Positions 8,490-17,829 of a DNA stretch of 29,274 bases are shown here, one piece after another. Positions within the stretch are counted from its first letter, which is position 1, and every line of letters starts with the position of its first letter. The notes beneath the pieces are model-generated. The model had not been told where the DNA came from. It made no database searches and saw nothing but the letters and a program-made list of their open reading frames with translations. The DNA comes from Alangreenwoodia sp964438605 (GTDB taxonomy: Bacteria > Bacillota > Clostridia > Peptostreptococcales > Anaerovoracaceae), in NCBI GenBank assembly GCA_964438605.1, contig CAYTKT010000023.1, positions 1 to 29,274 of the forward strand, read 5' to 3'. A program made the translations under genes and the position numbers.

Positions 8490-9071
8490 ATGAGTGCACA
8501 TCGAAAGTTTAAAATATCCTTTAATTCTCCCGTGATTCTGGGGTTTGTAATCATCTGTTTTGCGGTACTGGCAGTCAGTACGCTGACAGGCGGTTATACA
8601 GACGAGTTGCTGTTCAGCGTGTACAGGTCTTCTTGGACAGATCCGCTGACGTATGTACGTTTAGTCGGGCATGTTTTCGGACACGCGGGTATCGAACATC
8701 TTATCGGCAATATGATGTTGATTCTCGTAGTGGGACCGCTGCTGGAAGAAAAGTATGGATCCTGGAATATGGTTTTCGTCATTTTGTCGACGGCTGTCAT
8801 TACGGGCCTTGTAAATGTCCTGCTGTTTCCGGATGTCGCTTTGATGGGGGCAAGCGGGATTGTCTTTGCGCTGATTCTGCTGTCGTCGTTTACGAGCCTG
8901 AAGGAAGGCCAGGGACTGCCGCTGACTTTTATTCTGGTAGCAGTACTTTATATAGGACAGCAGATTTACATGGGAATTTCTGCGGATGATAACGTGTCGC
9001 AGTTGACGCATCTCGTTGGCGGCGCAGTCGGCGCGGGAATAGGATATTTGCTGAACCGGAATAAGTTATAG
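8490..9071 (+). CDS. rhomboid family intramembrane serine protease
   Basis: A 193-residue membrane protein with about six hydrophobic helices (roughly 16-34, 72-86, 92-114, 118-134, 145-160, 173-187). The rhomboid signatures are present: His70-x3-Asn74 in HLIGN on helix 2, the nucleophile Ser122 in GASG on helix 4, and catalytic His174 in THLVGG on helix 6. It cleaves transmembrane segments within the membrane; the substrate is unknown. I chose ATG 8490 (AGGACAGGAG upstream) over an upstream in-frame start at 8430 because it gives the normal rhomboid beginning. The YceG-like gene starts 25 bases downstream without a separate promoter, so it may be the first gene of the Ter operon. Confidence 0.88.
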   Translation: MSAHRKFKISFNSPVILGFVIICFAVLAVSTLTGGYTDELLFSVYRSSWTDPLTYVRLVGHVFGHAGIEHLIGNMMLILVVGPLLEEKYGSWNMVFVILSTAVITGLVNVLLFPDVALMGASGIVFALILLSSFTSLKEGQGLPLTFILVAVLYIGQQIYMGISADDNVSQLTHLVGGAVGAGIGYLLNRNKL

Positions 9072-9096
9072 CTTTTGGTGCGGGGCGATATAAAAT

Positions 9097-11682
9097 ATGT
9101 TTGAACATAAAACGATTCGCAACTTGGATGATTTTTTCCTGAAATACGCAGAGAGACCGCAGCGCTGTACGTTTTTTTACCGTATTAACGGCTACAATGA
9201 TGAAATAGCTGATTTTCTGATGAAATATTATGAAGCGGCAAGGGATTCGGGCGTCGTCATCGAAGGCAGGATTCCGAATCCGACAGAACAGAATCTTTCT
9301 TATTATAATGAGATGATGGGAATGGGCTTCAGGTTCGGCGCGGACTTTATCGCGGACAGTCTGAAGAAATGGATGCCGCGGATGACGGATGCCCAGCGTA
9401 GCGACGTGGCTTCAGGGATGCATGATGTTTTTGAGAGTATGCGCAAAAGCGGCAAGAACGACAATGTACTGAAAAATGCTTATATTAAGTATATGTGCTG
9501 GCTTTACTACAAGTTTGAGAGAGTTATCAGTCAGCTGGGCAGAGATAACGTGCCGAAGATTCTGTATGACGGGACGGTCAGCAGCTATGAACTGAATTTT
9601 CTGGCGGTTTTGTCACGGGCGGGATGCGATATTATTCTTTTGCAGCGCGAAGGGGACGCCGGGTATCGGAAACTCGATCCTGAATCAGCTTTTTCTGACG
9701 AACTCAGGCTAGCAGGTATGGGGCCGTTTCCGGAAGGTTTTAGCGTAAATTATTTAACCCGTCAAATTCAGCAGCGTCAGCAGGCGCAGCGTCTGCGCGG
9801 AGCAGAGCCGGAGACGCAAAGGTGTACGAACGCCTGGATTACAGGCGGTGGAATGCAGCAGCTTTTTGATGATATTTTGAAGCCTGCGGCGCTGCGGGAA
9901 CAGGCGATGAATGCGGGGATACCACCGGTTTTTAGAGGCGAGGGTGAAGCAGGAGCAGGAAGTCAGATATCGAGTGCGGTTAGTGCGGCTGCAAAGGCGT
10001 CAAGCGGATCCGGCGGAAAGTTTTTTTATAATTGTTTCGCGCGGGTCAGCGGCGTTGAAGATAAAGTGACATATCTCAATGAGCTTTATCAGTTTAAAAA
10101 CTCATATAGTGCTGCGGGAAGGCCACTGGTCATCGTGGAACGTCAGATTCCAAAGCCGACGGCAGATGAAATCGCATCTGTGCGGCGGAAAAATTATTCG
10201 GATGCACAACAGATGATTGCGGACCTTTCGTCGAATCTTAAATCGGCGGGAAACGGCGAACTTCAAAAGATTATGCGCACCGGTTTCGTAGATGTAATGC
10301 TGGACGAGATTCGCCGGGAAGGCGCCGCGCCGCCAGGCACAGGAGGTTTAGGCGAAACGGACGGATTTTCACGTGCAGGGACGGGAAACGCTAACAAAGC
10401 AGGCGAAAGGTCTCGTGCAACAGTTTCAGGCGGCAGTCATACGTCCAAAGGAACCGGAGTGCCAGGTGCAGGAAAAGCTGATCTCAACAGACTGACAGGA
10501 CGGGCGGTCTATTTGTTATGCTGGCTGAAACGGTATCAGTCAGAGCTTTTTCACGGAATTTCCGGTGGGTGTCAACCGCGGCCGGCATCATCGGGCAGCA
10601 TATTGACGGATCATATCGGATGCTTTATTTATCTGGGCGGATGCATCGATAAAAACGAGGCGCTGTTTTTGAAATATCTGGCAAGACTGCCTGTGGATGT
10701 GCTGATTTTAGCGCCTGATCTGAACAGGAAATGCTGTCTTGATGATCCGGAGCTTTACGAGGTTCACGGCGGCGACTCGCTGGCAGTCGATTCGTTTCCG
10801 GAAAGCGGCGGTGTGCGAATGGCAACGGCCGCGTATCACGCGGAACGGGAACTTGACAGTGTAATGTATCAGGATTCGGGACTTTACCGGAGCCAGCAGT
10901 TTGCGAAAGCTGTTTCCGTGACGCTGCAGACGATTTACGAAGAAATTGCAATTTTGTGGGAACAGGAATTAAAATACCGTCCTAATTTCAGCGTCAACGG
11001 TGATGTCGTCAATATACCTGTTATTTTTTCAAAGGTTTCTGGCGTCAAGGATGGCATGGTGCAGCAATACTGGGCTGATGTACGCAAACTGGTGACTGAG
11101 GACACGTTTGTGATTACAGAGGCGCCGTTTATCAGAAACGGTACACCGAATCCCGCGAAGGCACACGTTACAGAGTTTTTCCGCGCAGGCCGGGTGCAGA
11201 AGGCGAAAATTAAGGCCCATTCGTGCTATCAGTACCAATTTTTACGCGAGGAAATTCAGGATTATATTCTGGAAAAGCTACAGCTTCTGATCGATAGAAA
11301 ACTGATTCGCGGAACATTTGAAAACGGCACGGAATATACGATTGTTGCTACGGTGCTGAATCTGAACACGGAGATCATGCGGATGATTCAGAAGTTTGAT
11401 TTTACGAAGAAGAATCCGAAGCTGATCTATATAAATACGACAGAACATATGATTTCGTTGGAGGACAGCATTCTGATCGCGTTCTTAAATCTGGTGGGAT
11501 TTGATATTATTTTTTTCGTTCCTACCGGTTATCAATGCGTTGAGAAGTATTTTAAGAACAGCTTGTTGGAAGAACATCAGATCGGCGAGTACGTTTATGA
11601 TCTGGCGGTTCCCCACTCCATAAGGGGGCAGCCGGACGGCCGGCGGACGTTGATGGAAAGATTTTTTAACAGAGGGAGATAA
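9097..11682 (+). CDS. YceG-like protein of Ter stress cluster, three internal repeats
   Basis: An 861-residue cytosolic protein of the YceG family, which sits beside TelA and TerD in B. subtilis and is described only as a putative component of the Ter biosynthetic module. Its length well exceeds the ~540 residues I recall for YceG. By eye it contains three copies of one unit: about residues 24-200, 307-555 and 640-820. Each starts with an F-x-R/K-[IV]-x-G strand, then an xPxP turn (IPNPT at 59-63, IPKPT at 351-355, TPNPA at 683-687), and ends with a L-Y-like strand followed by FL-x2-L and a hydrophobic DIILL/DVLIL/DIIFF strand. Two low-complexity linkers (about 223-305 and 408-462, rich in Gly, Ala, Ser, Gln) sit between or within units. 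It is four bases from telA. Confidence 0.8.
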   Translation: MFEHKTIRNLDDFFLKYAERPQRCTFFYRINGYNDEIADFLMKYYEAARDSGVVIEGRIPNPTEQNLSYYNEMMGMGFRFGADFIADSLKKWMPRMTDAQRSDVASGMHDVFESMRKSGKNDNVLKNAYIKYMCWLYYKFERVISQLGRDNVPKILYDGTVSSYELNFLAVLSRAGCDIILLQREGDAGYRKLDPESAFSDELRLAGMGPFPEGFSVNYLTRQIQQRQQAQRLRGAEPETQRCTNAWITGGGMQQLFDDILKPAALREQAMNAGIPPVFRGEGEAGAGSQISSAVSAAAKASSGSGGKFFYNCFARVSGVEDKVTYLNELYQFKNSYSAAGRPLVIVERQIPKPTADEIASVRRKNYSDAQQMIADLSSNLKSAGNGELQKIMRTGFVDVMLDEIRREGAAPPGTGGLGETDGFSRAGTGNANKAGERSRATVSGGSHTSKGTGVPGAGKADLNRLTGRAVYLLCWLKRYQSELFHGISGGCQPRPASSGSILTDHIGCFIYLGGCIDKNEALFLKYLARLPVDVLILAPDLNRKCCLDDPELYEVHGGDSLAVDSFPESGGVRMATAAYHAERELDSVMYQDSGLYRSQQFAKAVSVTLQTIYEEIAILWEQELKYRPNFSVNGDVVNIPVIFSKVSGVKDGMVQQYWADVRKLVTEDTFVITEAPFIRNGTPNPAKAHVTEFFRAGRVQKAKIKAHSCYQYQFLREEIQDYILEKLQLLIDRKLIRGTFENGTEYTIVATVLNLNTEIMRMIQKFDFTKKNPKLIYINTTEHMISLEDSILIAFLNLVGFDIIFFVPTGYQCVEKYFKNSLLEEHQIGEYVYDLAVPHSIRGQPDGRRTLMERFFNRGR

Positions 11683-11686
11683 CATA

Positions 11687-12835
11687 ATGGCAATCGATTT
11701 TGGAAGACCGGCACAGCAGGCAGCGGAGCCGCAGGAACAGCCGGCAGAAAGCACGGAATTGACAGTCGCGGAGTATGATATTGTGGAAGACCGTCGCCAG
11801 ATGGATGCGCAGTTGACGGGTTCGCCGGAAGTGGACGCGCTTGTCAGTACGATTGAGGTTTACAATCTGGAAACTATCGTATCGTTTGGCGCTTCGGCGG
11901 CAGATGAAATTTCAAAAGCTTCCGATGTAGTTCTGAACAGTATGAGTATGTCGCAGATTGACGAGTCGAGTAAGATGCTGGATTCGCTGTCGAAAATTAT
12001 GGAAAAGTTTGATATCGAGGAGATTAAAGATAATCCGGGTCTTTTCGGGAAGCTGTTCGGAAATATGAGGAAACAGCTTGACAAGATTCTCGCAAAATAT
12101 CATACGATGGGTGAAGAAATCGATAAAATCTACGTGCAGCTCAGGCAGTATGAATCGGAGATTAAAGATTCAAACAGGAAACTGGCGCAGATGTTCGATG
12201 CAAATGTCGGCTATTACCACGAACTTGTAAAATATATTCTGGCCGGCGAGCAGGGATGCCGTGAGATCGAGGCATATATCGCGCAGCTTCAGGCAAATTA
12301 TGAGGCGACGGGTGATAATTCTCTGCAATTTGAAATTCAGACTTTACAACAGTCGCTTATGATGTTGGAACAGCGGACGATGGATCTGCGTATGGCGGAA
12401 AATGTGGCGATGCAGTCGATTCCGATGATCAAGACGATGGAATTCAGTAATATGAATCTCGTCAGGAAGATTAATTCAGCGTTTATCATTACACTGCCTG
12501 TCTTTAAACAGGCGTTGGCTCAGGCGATCATGCTGAAGCGCCAGCGGATTCAGGCGGAATCTATGGCCGCTCTCGATGCCAAAACGAACGAGATGCTGAT
12601 GAAGAATGCGCATAATACGGCAGAGCAGGCTAAGATGACGGCGCAGCTGACATCCGGCAGTTCTATTAAGATTGAGACGCTGGAAAATACATGGCGCACG
12701 ATTACCAATGGTATCGAGGAGACACAGCGCATTCAGGAGGATGCGAAGCGTCAGCGGATCGATGATCAGAGACGTCTGGAAAATATTAAGAATGAATTTC
12801 AGCAGAAATATCATTTTCCGCAAGCGCAATCATAA
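11687..12835 (+). CDS. telA: TelA / YceH family toxic-anion resistance protein
   Basis: A 382-residue, almost wholly helical protein of the TelA family. After an acidic, Gln-rich tail (residues 1-60) come long coiled-coil-like helices, the conserved NPGLFGKLFGNMRKQLDKIL stretch and the family's FKQALAQAIMLKRQR helix. TelA proteins accompany TerD proteins in tellurite, phage and envelope-stress systems; the biochemical activity is not known. The start has AGAGGGAGAT just upstream and follows the YceG stop by four bases, so the two are co-translated. No membrane segment or signal peptide is seen. Confidence 0.92.
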   Translation: MAIDFGRPAQQAAEPQEQPAESTELTVAEYDIVEDRRQMDAQLTGSPEVDALVSTIEVYNLETIVSFGASAADEISKASDVVLNSMSMSQIDESSKMLDSLSKIMEKFDIEEIKDNPGLFGKLFGNMRKQLDKILAKYHTMGEEIDKIYVQLRQYESEIKDSNRKLAQMFDANVGYYHELVKYILAGEQGCREIEAYIAQLQANYEATGDNSLQFEIQTLQQSLMMLEQRTMDLRMAENVAMQSIPMIKTMEFSNMNLVRKINSAFIITLPVFKQALAQAIMLKRQRIQAESMAALDAKTNEMLMKNAHNTAEQAKMTAQLTSGSSIKIETLENTWRTITNGIEETQRIQEDAKRQRIDDQRRLENIKNEFQQKYHFPQAQS

Positions 12836-12939
12836 AGTGTCTGAGGCGCATGGACAGACAGAACTCACGTTTACGGGGGCATAGATTACTAAAGTTGTTC
12901 TAAGTTTTTTCTTTTTTGTGATTTATGTACAGATTCAGA

Positions 12940-12968
12940 TTGAATGAATATAGATGAGGAAATAAATA
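12940..12968 (+). promoter_or_regulatory. possible promoter for the terD genes
   Basis: TTGAAT at 12940-12945 and TAAATA at 12963-12968 with 17 bases between, in the AT-rich 194-base gap between telA and the first terD. The match is modest. Confidence 0.3.
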
Positions 12969-13029
12969 AAGAGACATATTATTCGCAAAATGTGGAATGG
13001 CTTTATATTTTTTATTTAAGGAGGGAAGT

Positions 13030-13611
13030 ATGCCAATCAATTTGACAAAGGGACAGAAGGTAGATCTGACGAAGACGAATCCAGGACTAAGTAAGATTAT
13101 GGTTGGCCTGGGATGGGATGTCAACACATTTGATTCCGGCCATGCGTTTGACCTGGATGCCAGTGCATTTCTATTGGACAGCAGCGGAAAGTGCCCGACT
13201 GACGGAGATTTTATTTTTTATGGCAATCTTCAGAACGCCAGTGAATCAGTCATTCATATGGGCGATAACCTGACGGGTGAGGGAGAAGGCGATGATGAAC
13301 AGATTATGGCAGATCTGAGCAAAATTCCCGAAAATATTTCAAAGGTGGCGTTTACGGTCACGATTTATGATTCCGACAGCAGAGGTCAGAACTTCGGGCA
13401 GGTTTCCAATGCTTACATCAGAATTGTCGATGAGGCGACGGGAACGGAACTGATCCACTATGATTTAGGAGAAGATTTTTCGATTGAGACGGCGATTGTG
13501 GTAGGCGAATTGTATAAGCATAACGGGGAATGGAAGTTCAACGCTATCGGCAGCGGGTTTCAGGGTGGCCTGGCGGCGTTGTGCAGTTATTACGGTATTG
13601 ATGTGGCGTAA
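13030..13611 (+). CDS. TerD family protein, copy 1
   Basis: A 193-residue TerD domain, a calcium-binding beta-sandwich that acts in the cytosol. The typical start MPINLTKGQKVDL, the acidic DLDASAFLL strand and the second acidic motif GDNLTGEGEGDDEQI supply the calcium ligands, and the usual GELYKHNGEWKFNAIGSG ending is intact. I chose ATG 13030 because AAGGAGGG precedes it and the domain begins there; the frame opens 33 bases earlier without a ribosome site. It is followed after 22 bases by a close paralogue. The arrangement of several TerD copies matches B. subtilis yceC-yceD-yceE. Confidence 0.95.
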   Translation: MPINLTKGQKVDLTKTNPGLSKIMVGLGWDVNTFDSGHAFDLDASAFLLDSSGKCPTDGDFIFYGNLQNASESVIHMGDNLTGEGEGDDEQIMADLSKIPENISKVAFTVTIYDSDSRGQNFGQVSNAYIRIVDEATGTELIHYDLGEDFSIETAIVVGELYKHNGEWKFNAIGSGFQGGLAALCSYYGIDVA

Positions 13612-13633
13612 AGAAGAAACAGGAGGTTATATA

Positions 13634-14215
13634 ATGCCGATTTCATTACAAAAGGGACAGAAGGTAAGTCTTACGAAGGATAATCCGGGGCTCAGCAGAG
13701 TTGTGGTCGGCCTTGGCTGGGATGTGAATCAATTTGACACGGGCGGTAGTTTCGATCTTGACTCGGCTGCATTTTTGCTGACTGACAGCGGCAAGGTGGC
13801 CAGTTCTTCGGATTTCGTATTTTACGGGAATCTGAATCATTCTTCCGGCAGCGTTCAGCATATGGGAGATAATCTGACGGGCGAGGGCGACGGTGATGAC
13901 GAGCAGATTAAAGTAGAACTCAGCCTTGTTCCGGCGAATATCCAGAAGATCGTTTTTTCGGCGACGATTTATGAGGCGGAAACGAGGCAGCAGAATTTCG
14001 GCCAGGTGAATAATGCATTTATTCGCATTTATAACGAGGACAGCGGGGAGGAGATGCTCCGTTATGATCTGGGTGAAGATTTTTCCATTGAAACGGCTGT
14101 CGTGTTCGGCGAGTTGTACAGGCACGGAAGCGAATGGAAATTTAATGCGATTGGCAGCGGCTATCAGGGCGGTCTGGCTGCACTTTGCGCGAATTACGGT
14201 GTAGACGTGGAATAA
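13634..14215 (+). CDS. TerD family protein, copy 2
   Basis: A 193-residue paralogue of copy 1, with no gaps obvious between them. It begins MPISLQKGQKVSL, and has DLDSAAFLL and GDNLTGEGDGDDEQI as calcium ligands, then GELYRHGSEWKFNAIGSG. I chose ATG 13634, with AGGAGG ten bases upstream; an earlier in-frame start would overlap the end of copy 1. Like copy 1 it keeps all expected acidic residues, so both should bind calcium. The tandem pair probably arose by duplication. Confidence 0.95.
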   Translation: MPISLQKGQKVSLTKDNPGLSRVVVGLGWDVNQFDTGGSFDLDSAAFLLTDSGKVASSSDFVFYGNLNHSSGSVQHMGDNLTGEGDGDDEQIKVELSLVPANIQKIVFSATIYEAETRQQNFGQVNNAFIRIYNEDSGEEMLRYDLGEDFSIETAVVFGELYRHGSEWKFNAIGSGYQGGLAALCANYGVDVE

Positions 14216-14325
14216 GACTGAACATAGCGCACAATGGCGTATGAAAGGATGCGCGGGAATGAACAGCGGCGCAGCGGGCGGCGTGTGCAGATGCAGCAGC
14301 AGGCAGGATAAAGGAGGAATGTTAC

Positions 14326-14913
14326 ATGTCAATTAGTTTGCAGAAAGGCCAGAAGGTCAGTCTTACGAAGGATAACGCGGGTTTGTCAAAACTTCTCGTA
14401 GGACTCGGATGGGATGAAGCGAAGCGTTCCAAAGGATTTTTTGCATCGAAATCGAAGCCGATCGACTGCGATGCGTCGGCTATTCTGCTTCGGGGAGGCA
14501 AGTTTGTCGATAAGCGGGATCTCGTATTTTTCGGGAATCTGAGGCATATGTCAGACGCTGTTATCCATATGGGAGATAATCTGACGGGTGCAGGCGAGGG
14601 GGATGACGAGCAGATTGTTGTAGATCTGGCGAATCTTCCGGCAGATTGTGATAAGTTGGTGTTTGTCGTCAATATTTATCAGGCACGCAAGCGGGGCCAG
14701 CATTTCGGAATGATTCAAAACGCGTTTATCCGTCTGGTAGATATGGATCGCGGGACGGAGCTTTGCAAATATAGTCTGACGGATGATTATTCCGATATGA
14801 CGGCACTGATTTTCGGTGAGGTTTACCGCCACAATGGTGAATGGAAGTTCAATGCTATGGGTCAGGGCACGACAGATCCCGGCATCAACGAACTTGTTCA
14901 GAGATTCGCTTAA
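14326..14913 (+). CDS. TerD family protein, divergent copy 3
   Basis: A 195-residue TerD domain that differs from copies 1 and 2. The loop after GLGWDEA is longer and basic (KRSKGFFASKSKP), the first acidic strand reads DCDASAILL, and the C-terminus is TDPGINELVQRFA instead of the GGLAAL-type ending. The second acidic motif GDNLTGAGEGDDEQI is intact. This resembles the subgroup of TerD proteins with a basic loop (as in YceC-type members), so it may bind a different partner. AAAGGAGGAA precedes ATG 14326. It is the last terD before a hairpin. Confidence 0.93.
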   Translation: MSISLQKGQKVSLTKDNAGLSKLLVGLGWDEAKRSKGFFASKSKPIDCDASAILLRGGKFVDKRDLVFFGNLRHMSDAVIHMGDNLTGAGEGDDEQIVVDLANLPADCDKLVFVVNIYQARKRGQHFGMIQNAFIRLVDMDRGTELCKYSLTDDYSDMTALIFGEVYRHNGEWKFNAMGQGTTDPGINELVQRFA

Positions 14914-14977
14914 ATGGTATATATCCTTCGATTTTGAAAGGAAAGGCTGCAGACAGTCAGCCGGTGCGGCGGTGTGA

Positions 14978-15030
14978 GCTGCGGATTTTTGTTTCACATG
15001 ATGGGTGCTGAAATCCGCGGCATGTTTTTT
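14978..15030 (+). terminator. terminator or attenuator between terD3 and the P-type ATPase
   Basis: An 11-bp stem with one U-G pair (GCTGCGGATTT at 14978-14988 with AAATCCGCGGC at 15011-15021), a 22-base loop, and a six-T run at 15025-15030. No convincing promoter was seen between it and the ATPase, so partial termination setting the ratio of TerD to ATPase is possible. Confidence 0.5.
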
Positions 15031-15091
15031 GAAAACCGCAAAAATGGAAAACGGGAAGTAAAAATAAAAAATAGAATTACAGGAGACGTAT

Positions 15092-17764
15092 ATGAAATAT
15101 AAAGGTTTATCTGACAAAGAGGCAATCGAATCGCGAGAACAGCATGGTTCCAATGTGATTCCCGATTCAGAGCCGACGACGTTCTGGCAGGAATTTAAAG
15201 AGACGTTTAAAGATCCGATGATCAGGATTTTGCTGGTCATTGCGGCGATTATGATTTTCATGTTCTGCCTGGGTTACGCGGAAATTTATGAGCCGGCGGG
15301 AACGGTCGTCGCAATCCTTGTCGTCGCCGTGGTGTCAGCGAAGACGGGTGTGGCAAGCGATACAAAGTATCGTGAACTGAAGGACAGCACGAAAAAAGAC
15401 ACTTGTAAAGTATATCGAAACGGACTGATTTCTGTCATTGATGTGGATGACGTTGTCGTCGGAGATGCGGTACTGCTTCAATCGGGCGACAAGATTCCGG
15501 CGGACGGGATTCTCGTGGACGGTAATCTGAGGGTAGACAATTCGGCGCTCAATGGAGAGGCTGAAGAATGTAAAAAGACGGCTGCAAGCGAGGATACGCA
15601 GTTGCCGGAAGAAATTACGGGAGATACGTTCGTCGACAGTCATTCTCTATTTCGCGGCGCTGTCGTCTTTGACGGGGAAGGTGTCTGTCTGGTGCGCAGA
15701 GTCGGCTTGAAAACGATGATGGGCCGGATGGCTGAGGAAATGCAGGAGAATGAACCTGATTCACCGCTGAAGGTGAAGCTCAGCAAGCTGGCGGGACAGA
15801 TTTCCACGTTCGGATATATCGGAGCCATCGTAATCGCGCTGTTGTATATCGCATATTTTATTTTCAGTGCCGGCGGAATTTCCGAATATCTGGCAATAGG
15901 CTGGCCTCAGATTTTCCAGGATGTCGTCAAGGCTGTTTCGCTTGCTATCGTCATTATTGTCTGCGCGGTGCCGGAAGGGTTGCCGCTGATGATTTCACTG
16001 GTGCTGATGCAAAATACGAGCAAGATGCTCGACCACAACGTGCTTGTGCGCAAGGCGGAAGGTATTGAAACGGCAGGCTCGCTGAATATTCTGTTCAGCG
16101 ATAAGACGGGAACAATCACGAAGGGCGAGTTGGAAGTCGTTGAATTTTTTACAGCGCAGGGAGAAACGATTCCTTTGGATGAATTGAAGGATTACGGAAA
16201 GGTGCGCTCGCTGCTGGGGCTTGCCATCGGCAAAAACACAGCGTCGATGTTTGACAGTGATCACCGCGTTATCGGCGGCAACGCTACGGATCAGGCATTG
16301 ATGCGGTTTATCGGCGAGGATGCGTATCATCTGCTGGCGGGAAACAGCGAATATGAAGTCGGTGCGTCCCAGGGCTTTAATTCGGCGAATAAATTCAGTC
16401 AGGCACAGATTCCGAGCCTGAAAAAGACGTTTTATAAAGGGGCGCCTGAAAAACTGCTCGCTCGTGCAGGCAAATATCTGAGCAAGGACGGAACGGAAAA
16501 GGAAATTGACCAGAAGATTCTTGATAAAAAGATTAATGATCTGGCCGAAAGAGCGATGCGTGTGCTGGCTTTCGGGTATTCGAGGAAAGATCTTGTAGAA
16601 AATGAGATTAATGATGATATTGTAATTATCGGGCTCGTGGCGATTCGTGATGATGTCAGGCCGGAGGCAAAGCAGGCGATTCATGAGGTACAGGAGGCTG
16701 GAATTCAGGTCGTCATGATTACGGGAGACAGGCTGGAAACGGCAGTCGCTATCGCTAAAGACGCAGGGCTGATTACCTCTGAAAATGAGCGTGCCATTAC
16801 GTCGGCGGAACTGAATACGATGAGCGATGATGAGGTTAAGGCGATTATCCGGGAAATCCGCGTGATTGCCAGGGCACTGCCGACAGATAAATCACGTATG
16901 GTGCGCTTGTGTCAGGAGATGAACCTCGTAGTCGGCATGACGGGTGACGGTGTCAACGATTCGCCGGCTCTCAAGCGTGCTGACGTCGGATTTGCCATGG
17001 GAAGCGGCACGGAAGCGGCAAAGGAAGCCGGAAAAATCGTCATTCTCGACGACAATTTCCGCTCGATCAAAGACGCGATCTGGTATGGACGGACGATTTA
17101 CCATAATATTTTAAAATTCTGTAAATTCCAGTTGGTGATCAACGTCGTGGCCGTGATCGTCAGTGCAATCGCACCGTTTTTCGGTGTCGAGGAACCGCTG
17201 AAGGTTACGCATCTGCTGTTTGTAAATCTCGTTATGGATAGTCTGGGCGCTATTATGCTTGGCAATGAACCGGCACTTGAACGCTATATGCACGAGGCGC
17301 CGCGCCGCAGAGACGAGAGCATTATCAGCAAAAAGATGATGTCGCAGATTTTGATTACAGGCGCATGGCTGACAGTTATCAGTTTTGTGTTCCTGAAGCA
17401 CCCGTTTTTCATTCATCTGTTCAGCGAAGGAGGTCAGTATTCTGAGGATCAGCATTTGACGGCATATTTTGTCCTCTTTATTCTCAGTGCACTATTTAAT
17501 GGATTTAATGTCAGAGATGATAAATTTGCTATTTTCAGTGGGTTAAATGAGAATAAGGGGTTTTTGAAAGTATTTTTTACGATTATTATTGTTCAGGCTG
17601 TTATTGTCAATGCAGGCCTCGTGCCGCTGACTGTGTTCCAGTGGATCGGTGAGATGTTCAGCTGCGTTCCATTCAGGCCGGCCGGTTGGATTGCAGTCAT
17701 TCTGCTTGCTGTAACGGTGATTCCGGTCGATTTGATTCGGAAAGCTATTATGGAGCGGAAATAA
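15092..17764 (+). CDS. P-type ATPase, calcium-transporting (PMCA/SERCA-like)
   Basis: An 890-residue P2-type cation pump in the cell membrane. Seen in order: the actuator domain with the LNGEAEECKK variant of the TGE(S/A) loop (about residues 152-161), the membrane motif PEGLP (294-298) that marks calcium-type pumps, phosphorylated Asp337 in DKTGTITKGEL, the nucleotide-binding domain, the hinge TGDGVNDSPALKRADVG (from 617), and six hydrophobic C-terminal segments. The usual TGES is read here as NGEA, an unusual actuator loop. Ribosome site AGGAG lies six bases before the start. Its location between TerD and the HAD gene suggests calcium supply or export linked to TerD, taking the place of the TerC membrane protein found in the B. 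subtilis cluster. Confidence 0.9.
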   Translation: MKYKGLSDKEAIESREQHGSNVIPDSEPTTFWQEFKETFKDPMIRILLVIAAIMIFMFCLGYAEIYEPAGTVVAILVVAVVSAKTGVASDTKYRELKDSTKKDTCKVYRNGLISVIDVDDVVVGDAVLLQSGDKIPADGILVDGNLRVDNSALNGEAEECKKTAASEDTQLPEEITGDTFVDSHSLFRGAVVFDGEGVCLVRRVGLKTMMGRMAEEMQENEPDSPLKVKLSKLAGQISTFGYIGAIVIALLYIAYFIFSAGGISEYLAIGWPQIFQDVVKAVSLAIVIIVCAVPEGLPLMISLVLMQNTSKMLDHNVLVRKAEGIETAGSLNILFSDKTGTITKGELEVVEFFTAQGETIPLDELKDYGKVRSLLGLAIGKNTASMFDSDHRVIGGNATDQALMRFIGEDAYHLLAGNSEYEVGASQGFNSANKFSQAQIPSLKKTFYKGAPEKLLARAGKYLSKDGTEKEIDQKILDKKINDLAERAMRVLAFGYSRKDLVENEINDDIVIIGLVAIRDDVRPEAKQAIHEVQEAGIQVVMITGDRLETAVAIAKDAGLITSENERAITSAELNTMSDDEVKAIIREIRVIARALPTDKSRMVRLCQEMNLVVGMTGDGVNDSPALKRADVGFAMGSGTEAAKEAGKIVILDDNFRSIKDAIWYGRTIYHNILKFCKFQLVINVVAVIVSAIAPFFGVEEPLKVTHLLFVNLVMDSLGAIMLGNEPALERYMHEAPRRRDESIISKKMMSQILITGAWLTVISFVFLKHPFFIHLFSEGGQYSEDQHLTAYFVLFILSALFNGFNVRDDKFAIFSGLNENKGFLKVFFTIIIVQAVIVNAGLVPLTVFQWIGEMFSCVPFRPAGWIAVILLAVTVIPVDLIRKAIMERK

Positions 17765-17829
17765 GATAGATATAAATAGAAGAAATAGAATCCAAATGAA
17801 CAAAAACGGACTCGGCGGGAGTAATAAAG

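Noticed and set aside
15995..16684. A 229-codon minus-strand frame
   Set aside because: Antisense to the catalytic part of the P-type ATPase; no family features.
9097..17764. Tellurite resistance as the function of the cluster
   Set aside because: TerD/TelA names come from plasmid phenotypes; the domain content supports a general metal or envelope stress system, and no tellurite-specific gene is visible.
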